This document shows positions 42,876 to 51,686 of a stretch of DNA of 64,000 nucleotides, piece after piece. Under the pieces are notes generated by a model that saw only the letters and a list, made by a program, of their open reading frames with translations, did not search any database and was not told where the DNA came from. The DNA lies in assembly GCA_028289365.1 (NCBI GenBank), contig JANQQM010000118.1, positions 19,257 through 83,256 on the forward strand, given 5' to 3'. The number at the start of each line of letters is the position of its first letter. Position 1 is the stretch's first letter. Source of the stretch: Salaquimonas sp. Its GTDB lineage: Bacteria; Pseudomonadota; Alphaproteobacteria; Rhizobiales; Rhizobiaceae. The translations under genes and the position numbers were made by a program.

Positions 42876-45800
42876 TCATTCTGCAGCTCTGACCACGGCC
42901 AGATCAGTCACATTTGTGATCTGCTCACGGCCTTCCTGCCCGCTCCCAGCCTTTCGTCTCTTTTTGTAAACCAGCGCGAACATTGGTGGCGTGAAATAGA
43001 AGGAGACGATCGTTGATAGCAAGACACCGCCGGCAATAGACATCGCAAACGGCGGCCAAAATCCGCCGCCTCCCAGAATTAGCGGCAGAAATCCACCAAA
43101 TGTGGTGATGGTTGTCGAGAAGATGTGCCTGCTAGAACGCATCACTACGTCGACAATTGCGCCTGTTTTTCCGGCAGCAGCATTTTCGTCCTGCTTTAAT
43201 CCCGTCATGATGATGATCGCAGCATTTATTGAAACGCCAATGGATCCAATGACGCCGATAATTGCATTGATACCGAAGGGATATTGAAATATTGCCAGCG
43301 ATAGTATCGAAAGCCCCGCGGAAAGAACGCACACCAGAAACGCCACCATCGCCAAGCGGAACGAATTGAAGGTCATTACGATGACGGCAATCGTGATTGT
43401 AACAATCATACCGACCGATGCCATAAGATTACCGAGAGTACTGGAACGCGCATCGCTGTCACCTCCCAGCTCAAGCCGGTAACCAGCCGGCAACTCGAAG
43501 CCTTTGGCATCAAGATTAGCTTTTACCGCAGATAAGGCTTCTTCTGGCAATACCTCTCTCAGTGTAAATCCCTGTACCGTATTCACACGTTCGCCATTTC
43601 TGCGCGAAATCGCGGACTCCCCGGGCAGAAGCCGGATGTCAGCAATCGCAGACAACGGAATTGCTCCGTAGTTGCCGCTCTGTGCGGTCAATACGGTTCC
43701 TGGCGAGATTATTGGCAAATCACTGATGGCGTTTAGGTTGCCACGCAGATCGTTTGCCAACCGTACTCTTACGGCGAGTTGTTCGGGGCCTTCCAGTAGT
43801 GACCCACCAGTTGCGCCTTCCAATCCTGCTTGCAATTGGCGTGCTACTCCTGCCAAGTCTAACCCAAGCGCTCTGGCTTTAGGTTCATCAACTTCCACGA
43901 CCACTTTTGCTGCGCCGGCTGGCAGGGTGGTTCGAGCAACCGTGATGGACTTGACTTCTGAGACTTGGGCCATCAACTCATCGCCAATTTCACGAAGCAT
44001 ATCGAGTTCCGGACCCACTATTCGCAGTTCCACCGGGGCAGTCACCGGAGGTCCCTGTACCAAACCGCGTACAAGTACCTGTGCTTCTGGAACTTGGTCG
44101 GGTAGTGAACGCTCCAGGTGACGCAGAAGAGCCTCGGTCGTTTGTGCAGACGCGGTTGTAATCATCGCCTGCGCATAGCCCGGAGCATTATCCCGACCTG
44201 CCGTGATGTTGTAATAAAAGCCAGGGCCGGAAGTACCCACGGTCCAGAATACCTGCTCGATCCCGTCCTCTGCTCGCAATATCCGGTCAATCCGCTCAAC
44301 GACCTTCTCCGTAGCAGCGATGGCCGTACCTGGCGCCATATCGACTTCGATGTAAAACTGATCCCGATCCACACCAGGGAAAAACTGAGCTGTCAGTGTC
44401 GGCATGGAAGCAAACCCAATCACCGATGGGACAATGGAGATCGCAATGGCTCTTACCGGATACCGCACAGCGAGCTGCAATGATTTGGCAAAAACCTTCG
44501 CGAGGATCCCTGCGCTCATACCAGTGTTCAAGGCACTGGAAGATTGCCGGTCCGGCATTAACCAACCTGCAATTGCGGGTGTTACCGTAAGCGCAATGGC
44601 AAATGACCAGAACAACATGATAACAACGGCGATTGCTATCGATCCCACGAAATCGCCAGCCGGACCCGGAAGCAGGATCATAGGTGTAAACGAAAGGGCT
44701 GTGGTGACCGTGGAAGCAAAGAGTGGCGCCCACAGTCGCCGTACCGCATCTCGTACAGCTTCCAGGCGCTCAATGCCGGTACGAACACGTTGACCGACTT
44801 CGTCAGTCATGACCACGCCGGCATCCACTAGCAGACCGAGAGCTACGATTAGGCCGGTCACCGACATCTGGTGAATTGCGAGTCCTAGAAAATTCATCGT
44901 GGCAAGCGTGGCGAGACTCACGATTGGCAACATTATGGAAACGATTAACGCTGCGCGGATGCCAAGCGTAATCATGAGCACGCCAATCACCAGCGTGATC
45001 CCGATCGCCATATTTGTTCCGACTTCCTTCAATCGTGCCGCTGTATATTTTGACTGATCAAACACCAATTCCAGCGACAGGCCTCCTGGAACTATAGCTG
45101 AAAACTCCTGGATGATATTTCGAACGAGGTCCGCCCAAACATCAATCTGCAGTCCGTCTTCCAGCGTCGCTGCGATCAACACGGCGGGTCTGCCGTTGTG
45201 AAATGCCATTTCTTCTAGGGGTTCTGTGATGCTTCTTTCCAGTGTGGCGATATCGGCAAGACGCGTTACCGTATCGTTACTACCCTCACGGACGACTACA
45301 TTGCGAAGCCGTTCAAGCGCCAGTATTTCGCCGCTGACTTCCAGGACCAGATCATTGCTTTCATCACGCAACCGACCTGCTTGGACTTTTGCATCAGCGG
45401 CTAGTATTGCTGCAGAAATCATATCTGCGGTCAGGCCCAGTGCCGCAATCCGCTCAAAATCGACCGTTACGAGTATTTCTTCTTCCTGTGAGCCGAACGT
45501 ATCTACCGCTTTTGTACCCGGGATGTTTCGCAACTTGTCGGCTAGTTCATCGGAATAGCGAGTCAGAACTGATTGAGAAACGCTATCACGCTGTGCGGCG
45601 ATAGCCGCAATTGCCGCATAAGCCGAAATCCCATCTCCATCAAATTCCGGCGATTGGGCATCAGGTGGAAAATTCTTCTGTGCGTCTTCAAGAGCGTCTC
45701 TGACCTCGGACCAGACCTGTTCAATCCGGTCATCAGCAAGCGTTTCAATAAGCTCAATTTGGACAATTGATATCCCGGTTGAAGACACTGAACTGATCGT

Positions 45801-46028
45801 ATCTATTTCCGAAATTTGCCTAAGTTCGTCCTCAATTTCGGTCGTTACCAGTGTTTCTACGCGCCCTGGTTCAGCTCCGGGATATGCGGTGGTAACTGTC
45901 GCAAACAGATTGGTTATCGTCGGATCTTCTTGGCGGCCAATGGCCACTAATGAAGCCAGACCGGTTGCAATCAGAACCATCAGAATCAAAAAAACCAATC
46001 TTGGCTCTCGATAAGTCAGGGTCTCCAT
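42876..46028 (-). CDS. RND-family efflux permease
   Basis: 1050 residues, normal for RND pumps: N-terminal helix, two large periplasmic loops and twelve helices. Typical stretches include ATGLASLVAIGRQEDPTITN at the start and VALGLLVDAGVVMTDEVGQ in helix 4. There the usual adjacent Asp pair of the proton relay is DA, a variant seen in some RND subgroups. GGGGGAAC precedes the ATG. It is 11 bases behind the adaptor gene; no outer membrane channel gene is present. Confidence 0.95.
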   Translation of the reverse strand: METLTYREPRLVFLILMVLIATGLASLVAIGRQEDPTITNLFATVTTAYPGAEPGRVETLVTTEIEDELRQISEIDTISSVSSTGISIVQIELIETLADDRIEQVWSEVRDALEDAQKNFPPDAQSPEFDGDGISAYAAIAAIAAQRDSVSQSVLTRYSDELADKLRNIPGTKAVDTFGSQEEEILVTVDFERIAALGLTADMISAAILAADAKVQAGRLRDESNDLVLEVSGEILALERLRNVVVREGSNDTVTRLADIATLERSITEPLEEMAFHNGRPAVLIAATLEDGLQIDVWADLVRNIIQEFSAIVPGGLSLELVFDQSKYTAARLKEVGTNMAIGITLVIGVLMITLGIRAALIVSIMLPIVSLATLATMNFLGLAIHQMSVTGLIVALGLLVDAGVVMTDEVGQRVRTGIERLEAVRDAVRRLWAPLFASTVTTALSFTPMILLPGPAGDFVGSIAIAVVIMLFWSFAIALTVTPAIAGWLMPDRQSSSALNTGMSAGILAKVFAKSLQLAVRYPVRAIAISIVPSVIGFASMPTLTAQFFPGVDRDQFYIEVDMAPGTAIAATEKVVERIDRILRAEDGIEQVFWTVGTSGPGFYYNITAGRDNAPGYAQAMITTASAQTTEALLRHLERSLPDQVPEAQVLVRGLVQGPPVTAPVELRIVGPELDMLREIGDELMAQVSEVKSITVARTTLPAGAAKVVVEVDEPKARALGLDLAGVARQLQAGLEGATGGSLLEGPEQLAVRVRLANDLRGNLNAISDLPIISPGTVLTAQSGNYGAIPLSAIADIRLLPGESAISRRNGERVNTVQGFTLREVLPEEALSAVKANLDAKGFELPAGYRLELGGDSDARSSTLGNLMASVGMIVTITIAVIVMTFNSFRLAMVAFLVCVLSAGLSILSLAIFQYPFGINAIIGVIGSIGVSINAAIIIMTGLKQDENAAAGKTGAIVDVVMRSSRHIFSTTITTFGGFLPLILGGGGFWPPFAMSIAGGVLLSTIVSFYFTPPMFALVYKKRRKAGSGQEGREQITNVTDLAVVRAAE

Positions 46029-46039
46029 GAAAGTTCCCC

Positions 46040-47185
46040 CTATTTCGCAATACGAATGCGCTGTCCCGGCGCGATCCGGTGCAGACCGCTAAGGATCAGG
46101 CGAGCATTGGCTTCAAATGTGCCCTTGACGAAGGCTCGTTCTTCATCCGCATGAAGTATCTCGATTGCCTCTACTGAAACGATTGGATCCTCAAACCCTT
46201 CAGCGGTCTTAATTGTCCAAAGTCCGCGTACACCATCTTCTATTGCTGAGAGCGGAATCCACGCCCCGGACTGGGTAATGCGTTGTTCAATACGCAGCTG
46301 ACCGGTTTGGCCAAATGCCAGATCCACCGGCTCCAGCAACTTCAATCGCACTATTCGTGTCCGTGTCACCGGATCAATTTTTGGCAGTATTGAGATTACT
46401 TCGGCGCGAACGGGTAATTCATTGAGGATTGTAGCAACCGTCTTTCCGACGCTGAGCGTTCCGGCGAGGTCAGGATCAATACCGACCCGGAATATCGGCA
46501 CGTCATCTTCGACCAATGTGAGAACAGACTGGCCACTGCCAATAGTAGTGCCCGGGTCGATCATCCTTTGATCCACGCGACCAGCAAAGGGGGCTCTCAC
46601 AGTCGCCTTTTCAAGACGTATTTCAGCCGCAAGAATGGCTGCGGCTACTTCGGCGATCCGGGCTTCAGTTTCCACCACAGACAATCTGCTTTGATCGGCT
46701 GCCTGGTTGCTTGCAAATCCCTTTTCACGAAGTTGCGCCTGACGACGATCGGTTAGGATTGCGATCTCACGTTGCGCTTCCAGCGCCTTCTTGGATGCTT
46801 TGAGACGTTGCAGGTCAGCTTTGAGCAAGCGATTGTCAAGCGTTGCGAGGACCTGCTCCTTCTCGACGCGTTCGCCCTCATGAAAGAACACTGCATTCAC
46901 TGTTCCGGCGGTTTCAAACGCGATGCTGACACTTTGCGGCGCTTCGATTTGCCCGGTGAAAGTCCTTGAAACCGTGTAGTGGTTTTTCAGGGCAATTCGA
47001 TCAGTCAGGACAAAGGGTGCTAGTGTAGGTTGGGGAACGGCAACCGCATTTGCCCGGTCAGCTATCAAATTGGTACCCCACCAGGCAGCGCCTCCGGCAA
47101 GTACGCAAAACATAAGGGTCACAACAATTGATGCGGCCTTTTTAGCATGCTTGTTTGAAAGTGATGGCGTGGACTTATGGTGCAT
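46040..47185 (-). CDS. RND membrane-fusion adaptor protein
   Basis: 381 residues: one N-terminal anchor (about 18-40), then the lipoyl halves (RTFTGQIEAPQSVSIAFETA and ATVRAPFAGRVDQRMIDPG) flanking a coiled-coil hairpin (LLKADLQRLKASKKALEAQR), and a beta-barrel end. The ATG at 47185 is taken with AAGG upstream; the TTG seven codons earlier is weaker. First gene of the pump operon, divergent from TetR. Confidence 0.94.
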   Translation of the reverse strand: MHHKSTPSLSNKHAKKAASIVVTLMFCVLAGGAAWWGTNLIADRANAVAVPQPTLAPFVLTDRIALKNHYTVSRTFTGQIEAPQSVSIAFETAGTVNAVFFHEGERVEKEQVLATLDNRLLKADLQRLKASKKALEAQREIAILTDRRQAQLREKGFASNQAADQSRLSVVETEARIAEVAAAILAAEIRLEKATVRAPFAGRVDQRMIDPGTTIGSGQSVLTLVEDDVPIFRVGIDPDLAGTLSVGKTVATILNELPVRAEVISILPKIDPVTRTRIVRLKLLEPVDLAFGQTGQLRIEQRITQSGAWIPLSAIEDGVRGLWTIKTAEGFEDPIVSVEAIEILHADEERAFVKGTFEANARLILSGLHRIAPGQRIRIAK

Positions 47186-47226
47186 CGTGGATTTACCTTG
47201 TTGCAACGCTCGCTGGAGAGGTTTAT

Positions 47227-47288
47227 GTAAGTGATGTTAACATATGTGAGCGCCGCTAACATTGTCAAGGGATGTAAGTAATGCTTAC
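47227..47288. promoter_or_regulatory. Two related TetR operators
   Basis: GTAAGTGATGTTAAC (47227-47241) and GTAAGTAATGCTTAC (47274-47288) agree at 12 of 15 positions; the second is an inverted repeat GTAAG-N5-CTTAC. Both lie in the 126-bp gap between the pump and TetR genes. Confidence 0.7.
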
Positions 47289-47311
47289 TTCACGTTTTAG
47301 AGAGACCAGGA

Positions 47312-47935
47312 ATGAGCGAAGAGCAATCCGGAGCTGAATTCGAGGTTTCCGCCAAAGCCGGATACCACCATGGCGATTTGCGATCGCAGCTACTGAACGC
47401 GGTGCGGCAGCTCGTCGAGGAAAAGGGTTCTGAAAACTTTTCGATAGCCGAAGCAGCAAGGAAAGCCGGTGTCAGCAGTGCGGCGCCTTATCGTCATTTC
47501 AATGACAAGCCCGAGATACTCAAAGCGGTGGTTATGCAGGCCATGGAAGCCAAGGCAATCGAAATGCGCCGTGTGATGGAGCCTTTTCCAGAGGGCTCCC
47601 TTGACCGGATAAATGCACTTGGCAAGTGTTACATTGATTTTGCCCGCAACCATCCTGGAATGTTTCGATTGGTCTTTGGCATCACTGAAAGTCACGAGAA
47701 TGACAATGAACTTCGTGAACTCGGCGCAAAGGTATTTGGCATAGTTGTAGAGGCAGTGGCGAAGAACCTGGGAATTTCAACCGATGATCCGGAAGCTTTG
47801 AAACGAGCCTATTTATTATGGACCATGGTGCATGGTCATTCGTGGCTCTTGATTGATGGCAAGGCAAAGCAGCAGGGCATAGACTTCCCGGAAGACCTAC
47901 TCCTTGCAGAAATTTCCGAGCGAATTCTTGGTTGA
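47312..47935 (+). CDS. TetR-family transcriptional regulator
   Basis: 207 residues, helix-turn-helix at about residues 20-66 (SENFSIAEAARKAGVSSAAP, YRHFNDKPEILKAVV) and a ligand domain of the type found in the TetR_C_33-like group (FARNHPGMFRLVFG). Divergent from the RND pump genes with two matching palindromic sites between, so very likely the pump repressor. Confidence 0.93.
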   Translation: MSEEQSGAEFEVSAKAGYHHGDLRSQLLNAVRQLVEEKGSENFSIAEAARKAGVSSAAPYRHFNDKPEILKAVVMQAMEAKAIEMRRVMEPFPEGSLDRINALGKCYIDFARNHPGMFRLVFGITESHENDNELRELGAKVFGIVVEAVAKNLGISTDDPEALKRAYLLWTMVHGHSWLLIDGKAKQQGIDFPEDLLLAEISERILG

Positions 47936-47941
47936 AAGAAC

Positions 47942-48016
47942 TTTGTCCGTTATTGGCACTTAGCAGACATGCCCGTGTGACATTGGAATGTCCGCTTATC
48001 ACCCAAATGCGGACAT
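47942..48016. repeat. Tandem pair of the dispersed palindromic repeat
   Basis: 47942-47970 is TTTGTCCGTTATTGGCAC with a TTAGCAGACAT right arm; 47988-48016 is ATGTCCGCTTATCACCC with an AAATGCGGACAT right arm. Both can fold as hairpins. They lie just after the TetR stop. Confidence 0.75.
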
Positions 48017-48293
48017 CTTGCTTCTAATTATTTTCCGTTAGTGCAATATCAGTCACGTCACATTTCAAATCCATATTGGCCCTATTGTTACAGTATTGTG
48101 CCAATGGTGGCAGCGCTGCTCCGCTACCAGATTTTTCTTTTGTTTTGAGGTTGTTGGGTGTGGTGTGGTTGCGTTCCGCCATCTCCCCATCAAGGGGGAG
48201 ACGGGCATCGCACCCGCTGCCCAATCCGGCGCCAACGATATCAATAAATTTGCCGAACTGGCGACGCGGAAAATTCCTGTTAAGGAATTTTTG
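48017..48293. other. Gap with an inverted C-rich/G-rich hairpin
   Basis: No gene. At 48182-48201 TCTCCCC-ATCAAG-GGGGAGA forms a perfect 7-bp stem, the short form of the hairpin repeat that is expanded at 50.58-50.76 kb. Confidence 0.55.
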
Positions 48294-48446
48294 ATGGAGC
48301 TTGAAGAACTTCGAAAAAACCAAAGAACCTTCCAGAACAGAATAGATGTACCATTTTGGAAATTGTCAGTAACAGTATCCGCACTCGCTGGCGCTGGTAT
48401 CGTTCTTATGTACGTATTTATTCGGATACTTCTGTTTGGTTACTGA
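48294..48446 (+). CDS. Short single-helix membrane protein
   Basis: 50 residues: a charged N-terminal amphipathic part (LEELRKNQRTFQNRID) and one membrane helix (about 25-47). AAGGA lies 6-7 bases before the ATG. Upstream codons in the same frame contain the hairpin repeat and are unlikely to be translated. A plausible small gene, not recognised. Confidence 0.45.
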   Translation: MELEELRKNQRTFQNRIDVPFWKLSVTVSALAGAGIVLMYVFIRILLFGY

Positions 48447-48625
48447 ACGTGGTGACAAATATTCTACAACACCCCGGAGGGTGAAAAAGAGCCCACAGTA
48501 GGCAGTATATCGAAGACAACACCCTGCCTGGTGGCCAGGTACCTAGCGTAGCCCCCACAATGGATTTGCGGGCACTGATGAAGTACTTTGCTCCTTCTCT
48601 AGTGTGGGCCTTGAAAGGTATAGCC

Positions 48626-48997
48626 ATGGATATGAAGCAGGTGCTTGAAGACTTTGATGAAGCATATAATCAGGCATTTAATCGAGGTGACGCTGCGGGG
48701 TGTGCTGCTTTTTTTACGGAAGACGTAATGTTGCTGGCACCGGGAGAACCCATGCTGCGTGGCAGAGAGGCATTCATAGAAGCCTATCAATCGCGAATGA
48801 AGCAAAATACAGGCGGAAGTCACACCAATGAGTTGATCGAGTTCGGCGTGGACGGCGATACTGCCTATCAGGTGGGATTGTTTGCGATTTCTGATTCTAA
48901 TCCGCCAGAGAAAGGTAAGTTTGTGAATGTCTTGAAACGCCAAACGGATGGCACTTGGAAGGTCTGCATTTCTATCTTCAACAGCGACCTGTCGTGA
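48626..48997 (+). CDS. SnoaL/DUF4440-like NTF2-fold protein
   Basis: 123 residues with the NTF2-like pattern: helix AYNQAFNRGDAAGCAAFFTE, the DVMLLAPGEPMLRGREAFIE turn, and C-terminal strands ending LKRQTDGTWKVCISIFNSD. Proteins of this type are dimeric ketosteroid-isomerase-like folds, many without known ligand. ATG 48626 with AAAGG upstream; the longer frame is not homologous. Confidence 0.87.
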   Translation: MDMKQVLEDFDEAYNQAFNRGDAAGCAAFFTEDVMLLAPGEPMLRGREAFIEAYQSRMKQNTGGSHTNELIEFGVDGDTAYQVGLFAISDSNPPEKGKFVNVLKRQTDGTWKVCISIFNSDLS

Positions 48998-49027
48998 CGA
49001 ATCGGAAGGGCCGTACAAAGCCAAACA

Positions 49028-49483
49028 TCACCTGTTGCAGGAGATATCAAATTCTGCTGCACGCCGGCTATCTTTCGTAACGAAGCTTACCTGGCCGAAC
49101 GCACCTTTGAACACGCCAGTGCCCCCGGTTACAGCGAGCTCGGTCTCGAACCCTGGTACACTGTCTGCTTCGTTTGGCGCGGGATAGGTGCCGCTATAAT
49201 TTAGCTGATTATCCCCAAGTGTCAGGTAAGCATTTACGATCAATCGCCTTTCCTTGGAATTCGCTCCAGGCGCGATCATTGTTGTCACGATTTGGAAGCC
49301 AAGATGCGTTTGGTCTGCGGCAAATACCTTCACCTGACCGATGCCAACATCCCCAACAGCATTACCTTCGCTTTTGATCGAAAGCTCTTCCAGATAAATG
49401 GTGAATGGCTCGCATTTGATTTCAGCCCTTGAGGTTGCAGGTAAGATTGCAAGGAAAGCTAACAACAACAAAATTCTTGGCAT
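49028..49483 (-). CDS. Secreted allene-oxide-cyclase/dirigent-like barrel protein
   Basis: 151 residues with a signal peptide (about 1-20, ATSRA) and a beta-rich domain. The stretches VTGGTGVFKGAFGQVSFV and LNYSGTYPAP resemble the AOC-barrel / dirigent-like fold in which a GGTGxFxGAxG turn is typical. Function in bacteria unknown. It is convergent with the NTF2-like gene. Confidence 0.68.
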   Translation of the reverse strand: MPRILLLLAFLAILPATSRAEIKCEPFTIYLEELSIKSEGNAVGDVGIGQVKVFAADQTHLGFQIVTTMIAPGANSKERRLIVNAYLTLGDNQLNYSGTYPAPNEADSVPGFETELAVTGGTGVFKGAFGQVSFVTKDSRRAAEFDISCNR

Positions 49484-49582
49484 GACGAACTGTCCGGTCA
49501 GTGTTTCGGATCGAGACTATTCGGAAGGTTATGATCCAATGATGGTACTTTGAAGCGCATTGTTAAGGTGATGCATTGAAGA

Positions 49583-50389
49583 TTGTCAGATGTTGATTTG
49601 AATGCTGAAATAGATTCATTGTCCACTTATGACACTTACCAGACTTGTCACAAATTGAGTAGCGCAATGTTTTTGAGACTATTCAAGAAAATCAAGGTGC
49701 CTATTGAGAGAGCACTGGTCTTGCCAGACCGCGATGAGCCAGAACGCGATATTCCTGCCAAGTGGGTCGATCATGATTGCTACATAATTGAATACACGGA
49801 TGAGCAAGGTTTACAAAGCACCAGACGTGTGGCCGTTAAAAATTTCAAAGATGGTTACATGTACGCGTATTGCTTTGAACGTGACGCCCACCGAGCGTTC
49901 AGTCTTGATCGGATATCAGGCATGTTTGATTTTGAGAACGGCAAACCTGCTGATCCGAAACCTTATGCAGTCGGTCGTGGTACGGTGGCATGGGCGGAAA
50001 CGCCAGACATTGCCCAACGGGAGCCACTAATCCCACAAGTAACTTTTCTGCGCACTATCGCGCTATGCGACGGTCATGCAGCAAAAAGAGAGAACGACAT
50101 TGTTACGAATTATATTTATAGCCTGATGGTTGGAAACGGATTGGCCGATACACCTGAACACCTAGCTCGTACAGACAGTTGGATTCGCCGATTTTATCCT
50201 GACCGAATTGTAGCTGATGAAGTTATTCCCGCATTAGTTAAACTATCTAAGAATGAAATATCCGAACTAATTTCGGTCGGAGAGCAGTTGATACGTGCAG
50301 ATGGTGTCATTGCCCAGGAAGAAGTAAATGTGTTGAAACAATTGGGTGATGAAATTCTCGCCGCCTATCGAGCGAACAAGAAGCCTTAG
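49583..50389 (+). CDS. WYL-like plus TerB-like two-domain protein
   Basis: 268 residues. Residues about 60-115 look WYL-like (DCYIIEYTDEQGLQSTRRVA, FKDGYMYAYCFERDAHRAF, then SLDRISGMFD). The C-terminal half resembles a TerB-like helical domain (ISVGEQLIRADGVIAQEEVN). The start is a TTG without a clear ribosome site; an internal ATG at 49667 is possible. WYL domains bind nucleotides or nucleic acid in defence and DNA-damage regulators, but no helix-turn-helix is present. Stands alone. Confidence 0.65.
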   Translation: MSDVDLNAEIDSLSTYDTYQTCHKLSSAMFLRLFKKIKVPIERALVLPDRDEPERDIPAKWVDHDCYIIEYTDEQGLQSTRRVAVKNFKDGYMYAYCFERDAHRAFSLDRISGMFDFENGKPADPKPYAVGRGTVAWAETPDIAQREPLIPQVTFLRTIALCDGHAAKRENDIVTNYIYSLMVGNGLADTPEHLARTDSWIRRFYPDRIVADEVIPALVKLSKNEISELISVGEQLIRADGVIAQEEVNVLKQLGDEILAAYRANKKP

Positions 50390-50792
50390 CTTAAGGCCTC
50401 AATTAGTTCCGCTCCTGATCTGCTGCTGCTGTTCACGGCTCTGCCGACACGATGACTGACCAGCTCAGTGCCTCGAAAAGCCAAATTGTTGGCTTTTCGC
50501 AAAGACGGGCCCCATCCCCGGCTATCAGAGGAAGCTCTGGTGGCCGTTTTTTGTTTTTTGGAAAGGCGCGAAGCGCCTGAACCCTCCCCCTTGTGGGGGC
50601 TCGAAGAACGGGGCGAGACACGTGGCTCGCGCCAAAGCCAGCGAGGCCGAAGGCCGCAAGCGCGGGCGGGGTGGGGGTCAAAGAGATTGAGCAGCCAGCA
50701 CAATGCCAGAGGATGATCCGCACCCCCACCCCCAACCCCTCCCCACAGGTGGGAGGGGAGCTGGTCCGCATATGCCGTCCCCGCTTTCGGAT
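50390..50792. repeat. GC-rich hairpin repeat block
   Basis: 403 bases without a gene, strongly C/G-skewed. It holds CCCCC-TTGT-GGGGG (50586-50599) and CCCCTCCC-CACAGGT-GGGAGGGG (50736-50758), plus CACCCCCACCCCCAA and GGGCGGGGTGGGGG runs and an AGGCGCGAAGCGCCT dyad near 50564. Blocks of this kind recur between genes in many alphaproteobacteria. Here it sits at the boundary between the two halves of the window. Confidence 0.7.
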
Positions 50793-51620
50793 TCAGGATC
50801 GAAGCGTGAAGATACGGTCGATGACGCGGCGCATTTCCGGCAGATGCCTGTCGTCATCATGCACCACGAGCCAGGCATCGTGCGACAATTCCGGAATATC
50901 CCCTGAGCGTCGTTCAAGGCGGGGCTCATTGTCGCCGATGAAGGTTGGCAGGACAATCTGACCGACCCCTTCCAGGGCGAGATCCAGGGCAAGTCTTGGA
51001 TGGTTCAATTCGTAACAAAAGTCCATTCCTGCGCGCTCCCTGACCCATCGTGATGAGGGTGTATCGATATCGTGGACGATCCAGCGTGACGGGGCGTCAG
51101 CGACCGAATAAATTGCGAAGTCATTTCTGGCCAGCTTGCGTCCAGCAAGTCCTTGTTCCGTTGGTCGATTGTTGCGAATGGCAATCGATGCTTCACGCCG
51201 CGACAGGCTTAGAACTGCTTCCGAAGATACAAGACGCAATCTGACATCCGGGGGATCGCCGGTGATATCGCGCCAATGCCGCACCAGCGCAAGCGTTGTC
51301 CATGTTCCTGCCGAAACCTTGACGAGCGGGTGCTTGTCTTCATCAATCCTATCCGTTGCCCGTGTGATCTTGCCGGCCACTTCCTCCAGCTGACGCAACA
51401 ATTCGGCGCCGGCATCCGTCAGGTCATAGCCATGGGTGCGGCGTATGAACAATTCCCTGCCCATGGCGCGTTCAAGCGCCCGCATTTTCCGTCCGAGGGT
51501 TGGCGCACTTGCACTGACGTTTTTCGCTGCAGCGGCCAGGCCGCCAGCCCGAGCGACCGCCAGAAAATCGGCCAAATCATCCCAACGGACAGGTCCTGAA
51601 TTACTTGTAAGTTCGTTCAT
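50793..51620 (-). CDS. LysR-family transcriptional regulator
   Basis: 275 residues, slightly short for the family. Helix-turn-helix at about residues 14-72 (DLADFLAVARAGGLAAAAKN, LFIRRTHGYDLTDAG). Divergent from the MFS gene at 51687, which it may control. The gene ends inside the edge of the hairpin repeat block. Confidence 0.88.
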   Translation of the reverse strand: MNELTSNSGPVRWDDLADFLAVARAGGLAAAAKNVSASAPTLGRKMRALERAMGRELFIRRTHGYDLTDAGAELLRQLEEVAGKITRATDRIDEDKHPLVKVSAGTWTTLALVRHWRDITGDPPDVRLRLVSSEAVLSLSRREASIAIRNNRPTEQGLAGRKLARNDFAIYSVADAPSRWIVHDIDTPSSRWVRERAGMDFCYELNHPRLALDLALEGVGQIVLPTFIGDNEPRLERRSGDIPELSHDAWLVVHDDDRHLPEMRRVIDRIFTLRS

Positions 51621-51686
51621 GGATGAAATGATAAGTTTAATTCGTGTTGTTTGGCAACTATCCCAAGATGGTTAGCCTTACGGCAG

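Noticed and set aside
50390..50792. CRISPR array in the repeat block
   Set aside because: The repeats are hairpins of unequal length and spacing, without regular spacers or cas genes.
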